5,887 nt of DNA from Chloroflexia bacterium (GTDB lineage: Bacteria; Chloroflexota; Chloroflexia; Thermobaculales; Thermobaculaceae). The translations under genes were made by a program, and so were the position numbers. The notes below the pieces were generated by a model. It did no database searches. It was not told the DNA's origin and saw only the letters and a list, made by a program, of their open reading frames with translations. Positions 1 to 5,707 of the stretch are shown here, piece by piece (the stretch's first letter is position 1; each line of letters opens with the position of its first letter). The stretch lies in contig JACDAU010000463.1 of the NCBI GenBank assembly GCA_013695265.1, positions 1 to 5,887 on the forward strand, given 5' to 3'.

Positions 1-56
1 GCACCGTCAACCCGGGCCGGTAAGCAGACGCTTCGAACCATTGTGCTGGCGATGGC

Positions 57-97
57 GGGCGTTCAGCGGGCGTTCAGCTGAACGCCCCTACGGGGGG
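57..97. repeat. Palindromic intergenic repeat, copy 1, with 11-bp tandem duplication
   Basis: Bases 68-87 read GGGCGTTCAGCTGAACGCCC, a perfect 20-bp palindrome, followed by CTACGGGG. The 11-mer GGGCGTTCAGC occurs twice head to tail at 57-67 and 68-78, so the left arm of the palindrome is duplicated. A 24-bp core (71-94) recurs at 1926-1949 with only two C/T differences. The element lies just upstream of the gltX promoter. It looks like a short non-coding interspersed palindrome of the REP/MITE kind. Open frames running through it on the minus strand are by-products of the repeat, not genes. Confidence 0.8.
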
Positions 98-118
98 AGC
101 GCGTGCCCTGGGCATCGG

Positions 119-148
119 TTGAGCGTACCCGAGCCAGCTGGCTATAAT
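119..148 (+). promoter_or_regulatory. Probable sigma70-type promoter of gltX
   Basis: A perfect -10 hexamer TATAAT lies at 143-148. A -35-like TTGAGC (119-124, four of six matching TTGACA) lies 18 bp upstream. Transcription would begin near 155, giving a leader of about 50 bases before the TTG start at 207. That is too short for a T-box or other large riboswitch. The palindromic repeat ends about 20 bases upstream of the -35, close enough that it might affect initiation or end upstream transcripts, but nothing shows this directly. Confidence 0.65.
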
Positions 149-194
149 TGGCAGTCGCACGGGGTCGTCCCGCGCGATCTCGCACGTTTCTCCT

Positions 195-200
195 GGAAGG
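195..200 (+). promoter_or_regulatory. Ribosome binding site fixing the TTG start of gltX
   Basis: GGAAGG at 195-200 continues into TGA and sits six bases before TTG at 207. It supports the TTG initiation codon. The next in-frame ATG (240-242) encodes Met12, just before the APSPTG motif, and would remove the first beta-strand of the catalytic domain. Confidence 0.75.
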
Positions 201-206
201 TGAACT

Positions 207-1688
207 TTGGCTGATACCCGCTCCCCTGTTCGCACGCGCATGGCCCCAAGCCCGACCGGGCTCCTGCACATTGGCAACGTACGCACGGCAATCTTCGACT
301 GGCTCCTCGCTCGTCACCATGGGGGCCAGTTCGTGCTGCGCGTCGAAGACACCGACCGCACGCGCCTGGTGCCGGGTTCCGTCGAGGCGATGATGGATAC
401 CTTGCGCTGGATCGGTCTGGAGTGGGACGAGGGACCAGAGATCGGCGGGCCGTTCGGTCCGTACGTGCAGTCGGAGCGCACGGAGCTATACCGCGACCAC
501 GCCGAGCGGCTCGTCTCGAATAACACGGCGTATCGGTGCTATTGCACGGCGGAGCGGCTTGCGGCACTGCGCGCGGAGCAGGAGCGTAAGCACCAGCCAA
601 CCGGATACGATCGGCACTGCCGCTTCATGAGCGCGGAGGAGCGCGCGGAACAGGAAGCATCTGGCGACCCGAGCGTGATCCGGTTCGCCGTGCCGTTGGA
701 GGGGGAGACGCACCTGACCGATGCATTGCGCGGTGTGCTCACGTACAAGCACGAGACCGTGCAGGACTTCGTTTTACTGAAGAGCGATGGGTTCCCGACG
801 TACCACTTTGCCGTAGTGATCGATGACCACCTGATGCAGATCAGCCACGTCGTTCGCGGACCGGAGTATCTGAGCACCGGCGCGCGCGACACCCTGCTCC
901 ACCAGGCGCTCGGATGGCCTCAGCCGGAGTACGTGCACGGGAGCGAGATCCTTGCGCCGGACCGCAAGCGGCTCGCGAAGCGGCACGGCGCGACGGCGGT
1001 GCTGGAGTTTCGGGAGATGGGGTTCGTGCCGGAGGCGCTGTTTAACTTCCTGGCGCTTCTGGGCGCGGCGTACAGCGGCGACCGGGAGATTTTTAGTCGC
1101 GAGGAACTGGTGGCGATCTTCGATGTGGACAAACTCCACCCGACCCCCGCGATCTTCGACCGTACGAAGCTGGAGTGGATGAACGGCCACTACATCAACC
1201 ACATCCTGACCCTCTCGGACGTGACCGACCGGTGTGCGCCGTACCTGGAGCGTGCCGGACTGCTCTCGGGCGAGCCGACTCGCGAATACGTGGCGGCCGT
1301 GATCGCGTTGGTCAAGGATCGGGTCAAGCTGCTGCCGGAGGTTGTGGAGCTCACGGACTTCTTCTTTCGTGAGCCCGAGCCTTCGGCGGCGGAGGTCGCC
1401 GGGAAGAAACTCACGCCCGAGGGAGCACATCACGCGATCCAGACGGCGCACAAGCGACTGGAAGGCCTCGATGAGTGGGACGAAGCGGCGATGGAGAGCC
1501 GGATGCGCCAACTCGCCGAGCAGCTCGACCTCAAGGCTGGCGTGCTGTTCGCCGCTCTACGCATCGCGATTACCGGCAAGACCGTCGCTCCGGGCCTCTT
1601 TGACACGATGCGCGTGCTCGGCCGCGAGCGGACGCTGGAGCGTCTCACACGGGCAGCGGAGACCGTCGCTGCGGCGCCGATAGCCTGA
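207..1688 (+). CDS. gltX: Glutamyl-tRNA synthetase (class I)
   Basis: Cytoplasmic enzyme that attaches glutamate to its tRNA using ATP. The 493-residue length matches bacterial GltX (about 470-500). The Rossmann catalytic domain opens with APSPTG (13-18) and the HIGH-type motif HIGN (21-24), followed by RVEDTDRTR (45-53). The second class I signature is at 252-261 (DRKRLAKRHG). It has Ala257 where the family usually has Ser in KLSKR. Cys111, Cys113 and Cys138 have the spacing of the zinc site of some GltX proteins, but the fourth position is Phe140 rather than His, so metal binding is uncertain. WMNGHYI (324-330) and the helical C-terminal half form the anticodon-binding part. The frame is intact to TGA 1686-1688, with TTG start supported by GGAAGG. 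It appears to have its own promoter. Whether it is strictly tRNA-Glu specific or also charges tRNA-Gln cannot be told from one copy. Confidence 0.96.
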   Translation: MADTRSPVRTRMAPSPTGLLHIGNVRTAIFDWLLARHHGGQFVLRVEDTDRTRLVPGSVEAMMDTLRWIGLEWDEGPEIGGPFGPYVQSERTELYRDHAERLVSNNTAYRCYCTAERLAALRAEQERKHQPTGYDRHCRFMSAEERAEQEASGDPSVIRFAVPLEGETHLTDALRGVLTYKHETVQDFVLLKSDGFPTYHFAVVIDDHLMQISHVVRGPEYLSTGARDTLLHQALGWPQPEYVHGSEILAPDRKRLAKRHGATAVLEFREMGFVPEALFNFLALLGAAYSGDREIFSREELVAIFDVDKLHPTPAIFDRTKLEWMNGHYINHILTLSDVTDRCAPYLERAGLLSGEPTREYVAAVIALVKDRVKLLPEVVELTDFFFREPEPSAAEVAGKKLTPEGAHHAIQTAHKRLEGLDEWDEAAMESRMRQLAEQLDLKAGVLFAALRIAITGKTVAPGLFDTMRVLGRERTLERLTRAAETVAAAPIA

Positions 1689-1810
1689 ACCCCGGACTTC
1701 GGCGAGAGCGTCTGCGAGGCGGCACTGGTAATATCGCAACGGTTCCTGAGCAGGACGCCCGGCCTCGGAAGGGTGCAGGTCTCCGTGCCTGCCCATTCGC
1801 ATCAACTTAC

Positions 1811-1838
1811 GGCATTCGTCGGCTTACCGTCGGATGCC
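1811..1838. repeat. Hairpin inside the MITE-like region
   Basis: GGCATTCG (1811-1818) pairs with CGGATGCC (1831-1838), seven Watson-Crick pairs and one G-U, around a 12-base loop. No T-run follows, so it is not a standard intrinsic terminator. It may be part of the element's secondary structure. Confidence 0.4.
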
Positions 1839-1925
1839 TGGCCCGTCTCGCGGCCTGCTCGAGGGTCAGATGCCCCACTCTCTAGCGGATCAAGCGCCGG
1901 AACTGGGTCGGGAGGAGGCGGTGGT

Positions 1926-1960
1926 CGTTCAGTTGAACGCCTCTACGGGGATGTCCCCGT
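1926..1960. repeat. Palindromic intergenic repeat, copy 2, with adjoining hairpin
   Basis: The 24 bases at 1926-1949 match 71-94 at 22 positions. Both differences are C to T on this strand, and the first alters the palindrome's centre, leaving arms CGTTCA and TGAACG. Directly overlapping the 3' edge is a second palindrome, ACGGGGATGTCCCCGT (1945-1960), with 7-bp arms. That extension is not present at copy 1, where a G-run follows instead. This copy lies inside the MITE-like structure. Confidence 0.75.
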
Positions 1961-2050
1961 GCGGAACTGATGCGACTAGGCAGGCACGGAGAACCTCCCC
2001 TACCAAAGAAGTGGACCGGCCGGACGGGACTGAGCCGAAAGCCAGCGGTG

Positions 2051-2056
2051 TATACT
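2051..2056 (+). promoter_or_regulatory. Possible -10 element for the sugar dehydrogenase gene
   Basis: TATACT at 2051-2056 matches TATAAT at five of six positions and stands out in otherwise GC-rich sequence. It lies about 105 bases before the ATG. No good -35 is present: CTGAGC at 2030-2035 would be only 15 bp away. The promoter is therefore tentative, perhaps weak or activator-dependent. Confidence 0.35.
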
Positions 2057-2083
2057 GGGACCAGGATTCTCACCCATTGGATC

Positions 2084-2118
2084 CTGCGGGTATCCCTCAC
2101 GTTTTGTGCGGCCCGCAG
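2084..2118 (+). promoter_or_regulatory. Leader hairpin before the sugar dehydrogenase
   Basis: CTGCGGG (2084-2090) is perfectly complementary to CCCGCAG (2112-2118) across a 21-base loop containing TTTTG. It would lie in the 5' leader if transcription begins near 2063. It is not followed by a T-run. A regulatory role is unproven and a chance pairing in GC-rich sequence is possible. Confidence 0.3.
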
Positions 2119-2160
2119 CAGGTAGCGGTTCACGGATCACGAGAAAGGGACGCCCCGAAC

Positions 2161-3531
2161 ATGAAGCTCCAGGCAGCCGGCTCGCGTGCTGGTATAGTCG
2201 GTTTCTGTATTGCGCTTTTACTCGCGGGCTGCGGCGGGCAGGAGCCAGCGGCAACTCCCGTGGACTCTTCTGGGGGCACCGCCGTTATCGGCGCCACTGA
2301 GCCACCCGGCACTGAGCCCCAAACCACCAGGACCCCGGAAGAGGCTGCGGTTGCGACAAGCGGTCGTGACGACACCCCGACCGGTGAGGAGGCCCAAACG
2401 CGCGTCCCCGCGAACGTTAAAGCCACCTCAACGGCGGCCCAGCCCGCCGCGCGCTTCGATCCCAAGCGGGTCACGCTGCGCCTTGAGCGATTCGCTGGCG
2501 AGCTAAACCAGCCGCTTTTTGTAACCCACGCCGGTGATGGAAGTGGCCGCATCTTTGCGATCGAGAAGGGCGGCACGATTCGTACCATCCCAGACGGCAA
2601 CCTCTTCTTTGATATGACGGACAAGGTGCTTTCCGACGGCAGCGAGCAGGGACTGCTCGGCCTTGCGTTCCACCCGCGCTTCAAGGAGAACGGCTACTTC
2701 TATGTGAACTACACGGACCGGGAAGGCAATGACACCGTCGCGCGCTACACCGCCACCGGAGACCGCCGCGAGGGCGACACCGCCAGTGAGCAGATCGTCC
2801 TCTCCCAAGAGGATCCGGCGGCAAACCACAACGGTGGGATGCTCGCGTTCGGCCCCGATGGCTACCTGTACATCAGCTTTGGCGACGGCGGGGGGGCGGG
2901 AGATACCTACGGTAATGGCCAGAACAACGACACCTTTCTCGCGAAAATCCTCCGCATCGACGTGAACAGCGGCGGAGACCGACCCTACTCCGTACCCCAG
3001 GACAACCCCTTCGTAGACGAAGAAGGCACTCGGCCTGAGATATGGGCGAAGGGACTGCGCAACGCGTGGCGTTTCAGCTTCGATCGTGAGACCCGCGACC
3101 TGTACATCGCCGATGTGGGACAGAACGCGTGGGAGTGGGTGGAGTTTCAGCCGGCGGGTGACAAGGTTGGCCGTAACTATGGCTGGCCGATCACCGAGGG
3201 CAACCACTGCTACGAGGCCGAGCAGTGCGACCGCACCGGCCTTACCGCACCTGTCGCGGAGTACAGCCACAGCATCGGCCAGTCCATCACCGGTGGGTAC
3301 GTTTATCGAGGTGAGAATTCGCCGGCGCTCCGGGGCGCTTACATCTTCGGCGACTACGTGTCGGGCCTGCTGTGGACCCTGTACCGCAATGCTGCGGGCC
3401 GGTGGGTGATGACCCAGGCGCTCGACACGGACCGCAACATCAGCTCGTTTGGCGAGGACGAGGCGGGAGAACTCTATCTGACGGACCTGCAGGAGGGCGC
3501 CGTTTATACCATCACTGGCCGCCCGCGTTAG
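2161..3531 (+). CDS. PQQ-dependent sugar dehydrogenase lipoprotein (glucose/sorbosone dehydrogenase family)
   Basis: Predicted secreted, lipid-anchored six-bladed beta-propeller enzyme that oxidises aldose sugars with pyrroloquinoline quinone. The 456-residue product starts with a hydrophobic signal ending in lipobox LLAGC, making Cys24 the lipidated residue. Residues 25-97 form a Thr/Pro/Glu/Ala-rich linker. The propeller (about 105-456) shows family hallmarks: FAGELNQPLFVTHAGDGSGR (111-130), LGLAFHPRF (166-174), NHNGG (222-226, with His223 as the likely catalytic base), FGPDGYLYISFGDGGGAGD (230-248), GLRNAWRFSFD (298-308), IADVGQNAWEWVE (316-328) and NYGWP (339-343). Cys350 and Cys356 may form a disulphide. 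ATG 2161 is preferred over the open frame back to 1834 because it gives the signal peptide and follows AAAGGG at 2144-2149, although the 11-base gap is somewhat long. The frame is complete to TAG. Substrate and electron acceptor cannot be assigned, and relatives of this family in Hedgehog-interacting proteins are not enzymes. No PQQ biosynthesis genes are in view. Confidence 0.93.
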   Translation: MKLQAAGSRAGIVGFCIALLLAGCGGQEPAATPVDSSGGTAVIGATEPPGTEPQTTRTPEEAAVATSGRDDTPTGEEAQTRVPANVKATSTAAQPAARFDPKRVTLRLERFAGELNQPLFVTHAGDGSGRIFAIEKGGTIRTIPDGNLFFDMTDKVLSDGSEQGLLGLAFHPRFKENGYFYVNYTDREGNDTVARYTATGDRREGDTASEQIVLSQEDPAANHNGGMLAFGPDGYLYISFGDGGGAGDTYGNGQNNDTFLAKILRIDVNSGGDRPYSVPQDNPFVDEEGTRPEIWAKGLRNAWRFSFDRETRDLYIADVGQNAWEWVEFQPAGDKVGRNYGWPITEGNHCYEAEQCDRTGLTAPVAEYSHSIGQSITGGYVYRGENSPALRGAYIFGDYVSGLLWTLYRNAAGRWVMTQALDTDRNISSFGEDEAGELYLTDLQEGAVYTITGRPR

Positions 3532-3619
3532 CGCCCATGGATACTTGGACACTGTTGGTCTTAACCTGCCCGACAATCGTGCGTGCCGCCTCGTCGTGAG
3601 GTGGATGCGATCTGGTCTG

Positions 3620-3660
3620 GAGCGAGCGCCCAACCGACGGCCCATTCGCGGGCTTCGCTC
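3620..3660 (+). promoter_or_regulatory. Leader hairpin upstream of the acetyltransferase
   Basis: GAGCGAGCGCCC (3620-3631) can pair with GGGCTTCGCTC (3650-3660) through an imperfect stem with small internal bulges and an 18-base loop. It ends 13 bases before the ribosome binding site of the next gene. It could be a transcript stabiliser, a weak terminator for the upstream gene (no T-run follows), or chance. No convincing promoter is visible in the 154-base gap, so the acetyltransferase may also be reached by read-through from the dehydrogenase. Confidence 0.35.
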
Positions 3661-3673
3661 GGCACCCAGACAG

Positions 3674-3679
3674 AAGGAG
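3674..3679 (+). promoter_or_regulatory. Ribosome binding site fixing the acetyltransferase start
   Basis: AAGGAG at 3674-3679 lies six bases before ATG 3686, an ideal arrangement. It argues against the longer frame that opens at TTG 3545, whose extra 47 residues look unstructured. Confidence 0.8.
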
Positions 3680-3685
3680 CCATCA

Positions 3686-4198
3686 ATGAGTGATCCTGAG
3701 GCGCATGGTTTCCATCAGCTCGAGCGAAGCATCCGTCTGGCACGGCCCGGCGACGCGACGGCAATAGCCGCGATCCTGCGTGAGGTGGGCTGGTTCGACC
3801 ACGTGAATCGGGAGGCGCCGGCACGCTCCGAGGCGCGGGCGAGGCGCGGGCTGGAGGTGTGCGAGGGGGATGAGAACCAGACAGTGCTGGCCGCGACGGT
3901 CGGTGGGGAGGTTGTCGGATACGCGGCGGTACACTGGTTCCCGAACCTGCTGATCGGGCCGGAGGGCTACCTTTCGGAGCTTTTCATCCTGGAGGCATAC
4001 CGGTCTTCGGGGATCGGCAGCCGTTTGCTCGCGGCCATCGAGGACGAGGCACGAGAGCGCGGGTGCACGCGCCTGATGCTCTTCAATCGGCGCGTGCGCG
4101 AGTCATACGTTCGAGGTTTCTATCAGCGCAACGGCTGGGAGGAGCGAGACGACGTTGCCCTCCTGATGCGCTCCCTTGCCGAATCCACCCCGCCCTGA
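3686..4198 (+). CDS. GNAT-family N-acetyltransferase
   Basis: Cytoplasmic enzyme predicted to move an acetyl group from acetyl-CoA to an amine of unknown identity. The 170-residue product is normal for a single GNAT domain. It starts with a strand and helix (SIRLARPGDATAIAAILREV, 15-34), followed by the beta-strands around 66-84 (VLAATVGGEVVGYAAVHWF). The acetyl-CoA pyrophosphate loop is RSSGIG (106-111), matching the R/Q-x-x-G-x-G/A signature after LSELFILEAY. The distal part, ESYVRGFYQRNGWEER (139-154), fits the family's motif B with its Y-x-x-x-GW/F pattern. The start is set by AAGGAG at 3674. The stop overlaps the malQ start as TGATG. The pairing with malQ does not reveal a substrate. Close relatives range from RimI-like protein acetyltransferases to small-molecule enzymes, so no specific name is warranted. 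Confidence 0.9.
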   Translation: MSDPEAHGFHQLERSIRLARPGDATAIAAILREVGWFDHVNREAPARSEARARRGLEVCEGDENQTVLAATVGGEVVGYAAVHWFPNLLIGPEGYLSELFILEAYRSSGIGSRLLAAIEDEARERGCTRLMLFNRRVRESYVRGFYQRNGWEERDDVALLMRSLAESTPP

Positions 4199-4200
4199 TG
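4196..4200 (+). promoter_or_regulatory. TGATG stop-start overlap coupling acetyltransferase and malQ
   Basis: The acetyltransferase TGA (4196-4198) shares one base with the malQ ATG (4198-4200). The 20 bases before the ATG are C-rich and contain no Shine-Dalgarno sequence. Translation of malQ therefore probably depends on termination-reinitiation by ribosomes finishing the acetyltransferase. This implies a shared mRNA and linked expression levels. Confidence 0.85.
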
Positions 4201-5664
4201 CAGCTCCAGCGAGCGAGTGGCCTGCTCCTGCACGCCACGTCCCTCCCCGGTCCCTACGGCATCGGCGACCTCGGGCCAGAAGCACACCGGTTTCTGCGAT
4301 TCCTGGAGGACGCTGGCCAGCGAGCATGGCAGGTGCTCCCGCTTAACCCCGTTGGGGCGGGCAACTCGCCGTACAGCTCCTACTCCGCGTTCGCGGGCGA
4401 GCCGCTGCTCATCAGCCTCGATCGGCTCGTCGATGTCGGGCTGCTGCACCCCGATGAACTCGACAGTGGGTTGGGCGTTCCCGACGGCCGTGTGGTCTAC
4501 GGGGTGGTACGCGAGCACAAGATAGAACTTCTGCGGCGGGCGCACACCCGGTTCTCGGAAAGCGCGGAGTTCGAGGCGTTTCTGGCGCGTAAGGCCGCAT
4601 GGCTCGATGACTACGCGCTCTTCATGGCGCTCAAGGACGCGCACAACGGCGACGGATGGCACACCTGGGAAACTGATCTCGCGGCACGAGCGCCCGCCGC
4701 GCTGGAGCGAGCACGGCGCGAGCTACGGGGCGCGATACACTTCCACGCCTGGGTACAGTTCTGCTTCGCCGGACAGTACGACGCATTGAAGCGGGAGGCG
4801 AGCGCGCGAGGTATTCGCATCATCGGCGACCTCCCCATCTTCGTCGCCTTCGACAGCGCGGACGTCTGGGCGCACCCGGATCTGTTCCACCTCGACGCCG
4901 CGCGCCAGCCCACGGTCGTCGCCGGCGTCCCGCCCGACTACTTCAGCGCTACCGGCCAACTATGGGGCAACCCCCTGTACAACTGGGACGCCCTCGCACG
5001 GGACGGGTACGCATGGTGGACGATGCGCCTGAGCCACGCGCTCTCGCTGTACGACCTTATTCGCATCGACCACTTCCGCGGCTTCCGGGCATACTGGGAG
5101 GTGCCCGCGACGGAGACGACCGCCATCAATGGCCGGTGGGTACCGGGGCCGGGACTCGCGCTCTTTTCGGCCCTGAGCGCGCAGATCGGCGATCTCCCCA
5201 TCATCGCCGAGGACCTGGGGATCATCACGCCGGACGTGGAGCACCTGCGCGATACGCTGGGCCTGCCGGGGATGAAAGTCCTCCAGTTCGCGTTCAACGA
5301 CCCCACAAACCCCTACCTGCCCCACAACCACGTGCCCAACTCCGTTGTGTATACCGGCACGCACGACAACGACACCACGCGCGGCTGGTGGGAACACGCC
5401 ACCGACAACGAGCGGGCGTTTGCCCGTCACTACCTCGACCGTCCGGTCACCGATCCCAGCTGGGACTTGATCCGGACGGCGCTCTCGTCCGTCTCCGCGC
5501 TCGCCATGCTGCCGGTGCAGGATGTGCTGCGCCTGGGGAGTGAGCACCGGATGAACGTCCCCGGAACCGAGGAGCGCAACTGGGAATGGCGGCTGACCTC
5601 GGACGCGCTCACGCCCGGCCTCGCGGCCCGGTTACGCGGGCTAACCGAGCTCTACGGCCGCTGA
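4198..5664 (+). CDS. malQ: 4-alpha-glucanotransferase (amylomaltase, GH77)
   Basis: Cytoplasmic enzyme that transfers alpha-1,4-glucan segments between maltooligosaccharides, releasing glucose, in glycogen and maltodextrin metabolism. The 488-residue product matches the compact bacterial GH77 form (Thermus enzyme about 500), not the longer enterobacterial type. The N-terminus RASGLLLHATSLPGPYGIGD (5-24) and NSPYSSYSAFAGEPLLI (56-72) are typical. The expected catalytic residues are in their motifs: nucleophile Asp291 in RIDHFRG, acid/base Glu338 in IAEDLG, and Asp390 in THDND. GDLPIFVAFDSADVW (210-224) and PPDYFSATGQLWGNPLYNW (245-263) complete the substrate cleft. ATG 4198 is chosen because homologues begin here and the frame upstream overlaps the acetyltransferase. 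The gene has no own ribosome binding site and is coupled through TGATG. No phosphorylase, debranching enzyme or maltose transporter is in view. No T-run terminator is seen after the stop. Confidence 0.96.
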   Translation: MQLQRASGLLLHATSLPGPYGIGDLGPEAHRFLRFLEDAGQRAWQVLPLNPVGAGNSPYSSYSAFAGEPLLISLDRLVDVGLLHPDELDSGLGVPDGRVVYGVVREHKIELLRRAHTRFSESAEFEAFLARKAAWLDDYALFMALKDAHNGDGWHTWETDLAARAPAALERARRELRGAIHFHAWVQFCFAGQYDALKREASARGIRIIGDLPIFVAFDSADVWAHPDLFHLDAARQPTVVAGVPPDYFSATGQLWGNPLYNWDALARDGYAWWTMRLSHALSLYDLIRIDHFRGFRAYWEVPATETTAINGRWVPGPGLALFSALSAQIGDLPIIAEDLGIITPDVEHLRDTLGLPGMKVLQFAFNDPTNPYLPHNHVPNSVVYTGTHDNDTTRGWWEHATDNERAFARHYLDRPVTDPSWDLIRTALSSVSALAMLPVQDVLRLGSEHRMNVPGTEERNWEWRLTSDALTPGLAARLRGLTELYGR

Positions 5665-5707
5665 GCCCGCATTATTCACGAGCAGCCCGTGTGTACAGTA
5701 CCCTTCA
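5665..5707. other. Gap between malQ and the transposase, probably containing an insertion sequence end
   Basis: Only 43 bases separate the convergent stop codons. IS630/Tc1-type elements usually end shortly after the transposase stop and insert at TA dinucleotides. Candidate TA sites here are 5673-5674, 5694-5695 and 5699-5700. The short palindrome GTACAGTAC is at 5693-5701 when read through its flanks. The other end of the element is outside the window, so the boundary cannot be fixed. Confidence 0.35.

Larger units (their letters stand above)
1767..2004. repeat. MITE-like structure with imperfect inverted terminal repeats
   Basis: The left arm (1767-1793) and the reverse complement of the right arm (1979-2004) align over about 26 bp with one substitution near the outer edge and small gaps. 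The inner 13 bp are a perfect inverted repeat: CTCCGTGCCTGCC at 1781-1793 and GGCAGGCACGGAG at 1979-1991. The right end finishes in CCCCTACC, resembling the CCCCTAC tail of the palindromic repeat at 57-97. The 185-bp interior has no gene and contains that palindrome's second copy. It may be one non-autonomous element, or two copies of a short repeat in opposite orientation. A transcript could fold into a long stem. No target-site duplication is obvious. Confidence 0.6.
1689..2160. other. 472-base repeat-rich intergenic region
   Basis: This gap separates gltX from the sugar dehydrogenase. I see no convincing protein or RNA gene in it. The dehydrogenase frame stays open back to 1834, but that extension is rich in Arg, Pro, Gly and Ser, shows no domain, runs straight through repeats and would bury the lipoprotein signal. 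The region holds, in order, a MITE-like structure with inverted ends (1767-2004), an internal hairpin (1811-1838), a second copy of the gltX-upstream palindrome (1926-1960), a possible -10 element (2051-2056), a leader hairpin (2084-2118), and a ribosome binding site near 2144. No clear intrinsic terminator with a T-run follows gltX. Confidence 0.7.

Noticed and set aside
1..23. Possible 3' end of an upstream plus-strand gene (frame 3 ends at TAA 21-23 after TVNPGR).
   Set aside because: Only six residues are visible, so no family or coding signal can be judged.
63..320. Minus-strand open frame upstream of and overlapping gltX, ending in RRGVQLN-type residues.
   Set aside because: It is produced by the palindromic repeat and the shadow of gltX; the same ending appears at the second repeat copy. 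It has no domain and no ribosome binding site worth noting.
774..1511. 245-residue minus-strand open frame inside gltX.
   Set aside because: It is an antisense shadow in GC-rich coding DNA; the plus strand has clear GltX motifs throughout.
1689..2160. CRISPR array, riboswitch, T-box or tRNA in the large gap.
   Set aside because: There is no regular repeat-spacer spacing, no T-box or other riboswitch core that I recognise, and no tRNA cloverleaf. The repeats are inverted or isolated.
2890..2896. Run of seven G in the dehydrogenase as a phase-variation or frameshift site.
   Set aside because: It encodes the GDGGGAGD part of a conserved motif in an intact frame; a single G-run in GC-rich coding DNA is not evidence of programmed switching.
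2503..3645. 380-residue minus-strand open frame opposite the sugar dehydrogenase.
   Set aside because: It has no recognisable domain, while the plus strand encodes a full propeller enzyme over the same bases.
4960..5547. Opposed open frames of about 195 residues inside malQ.
   Set aside because: Both are shadows of the malQ frame, which carries all the catalytic motifs in this stretch.
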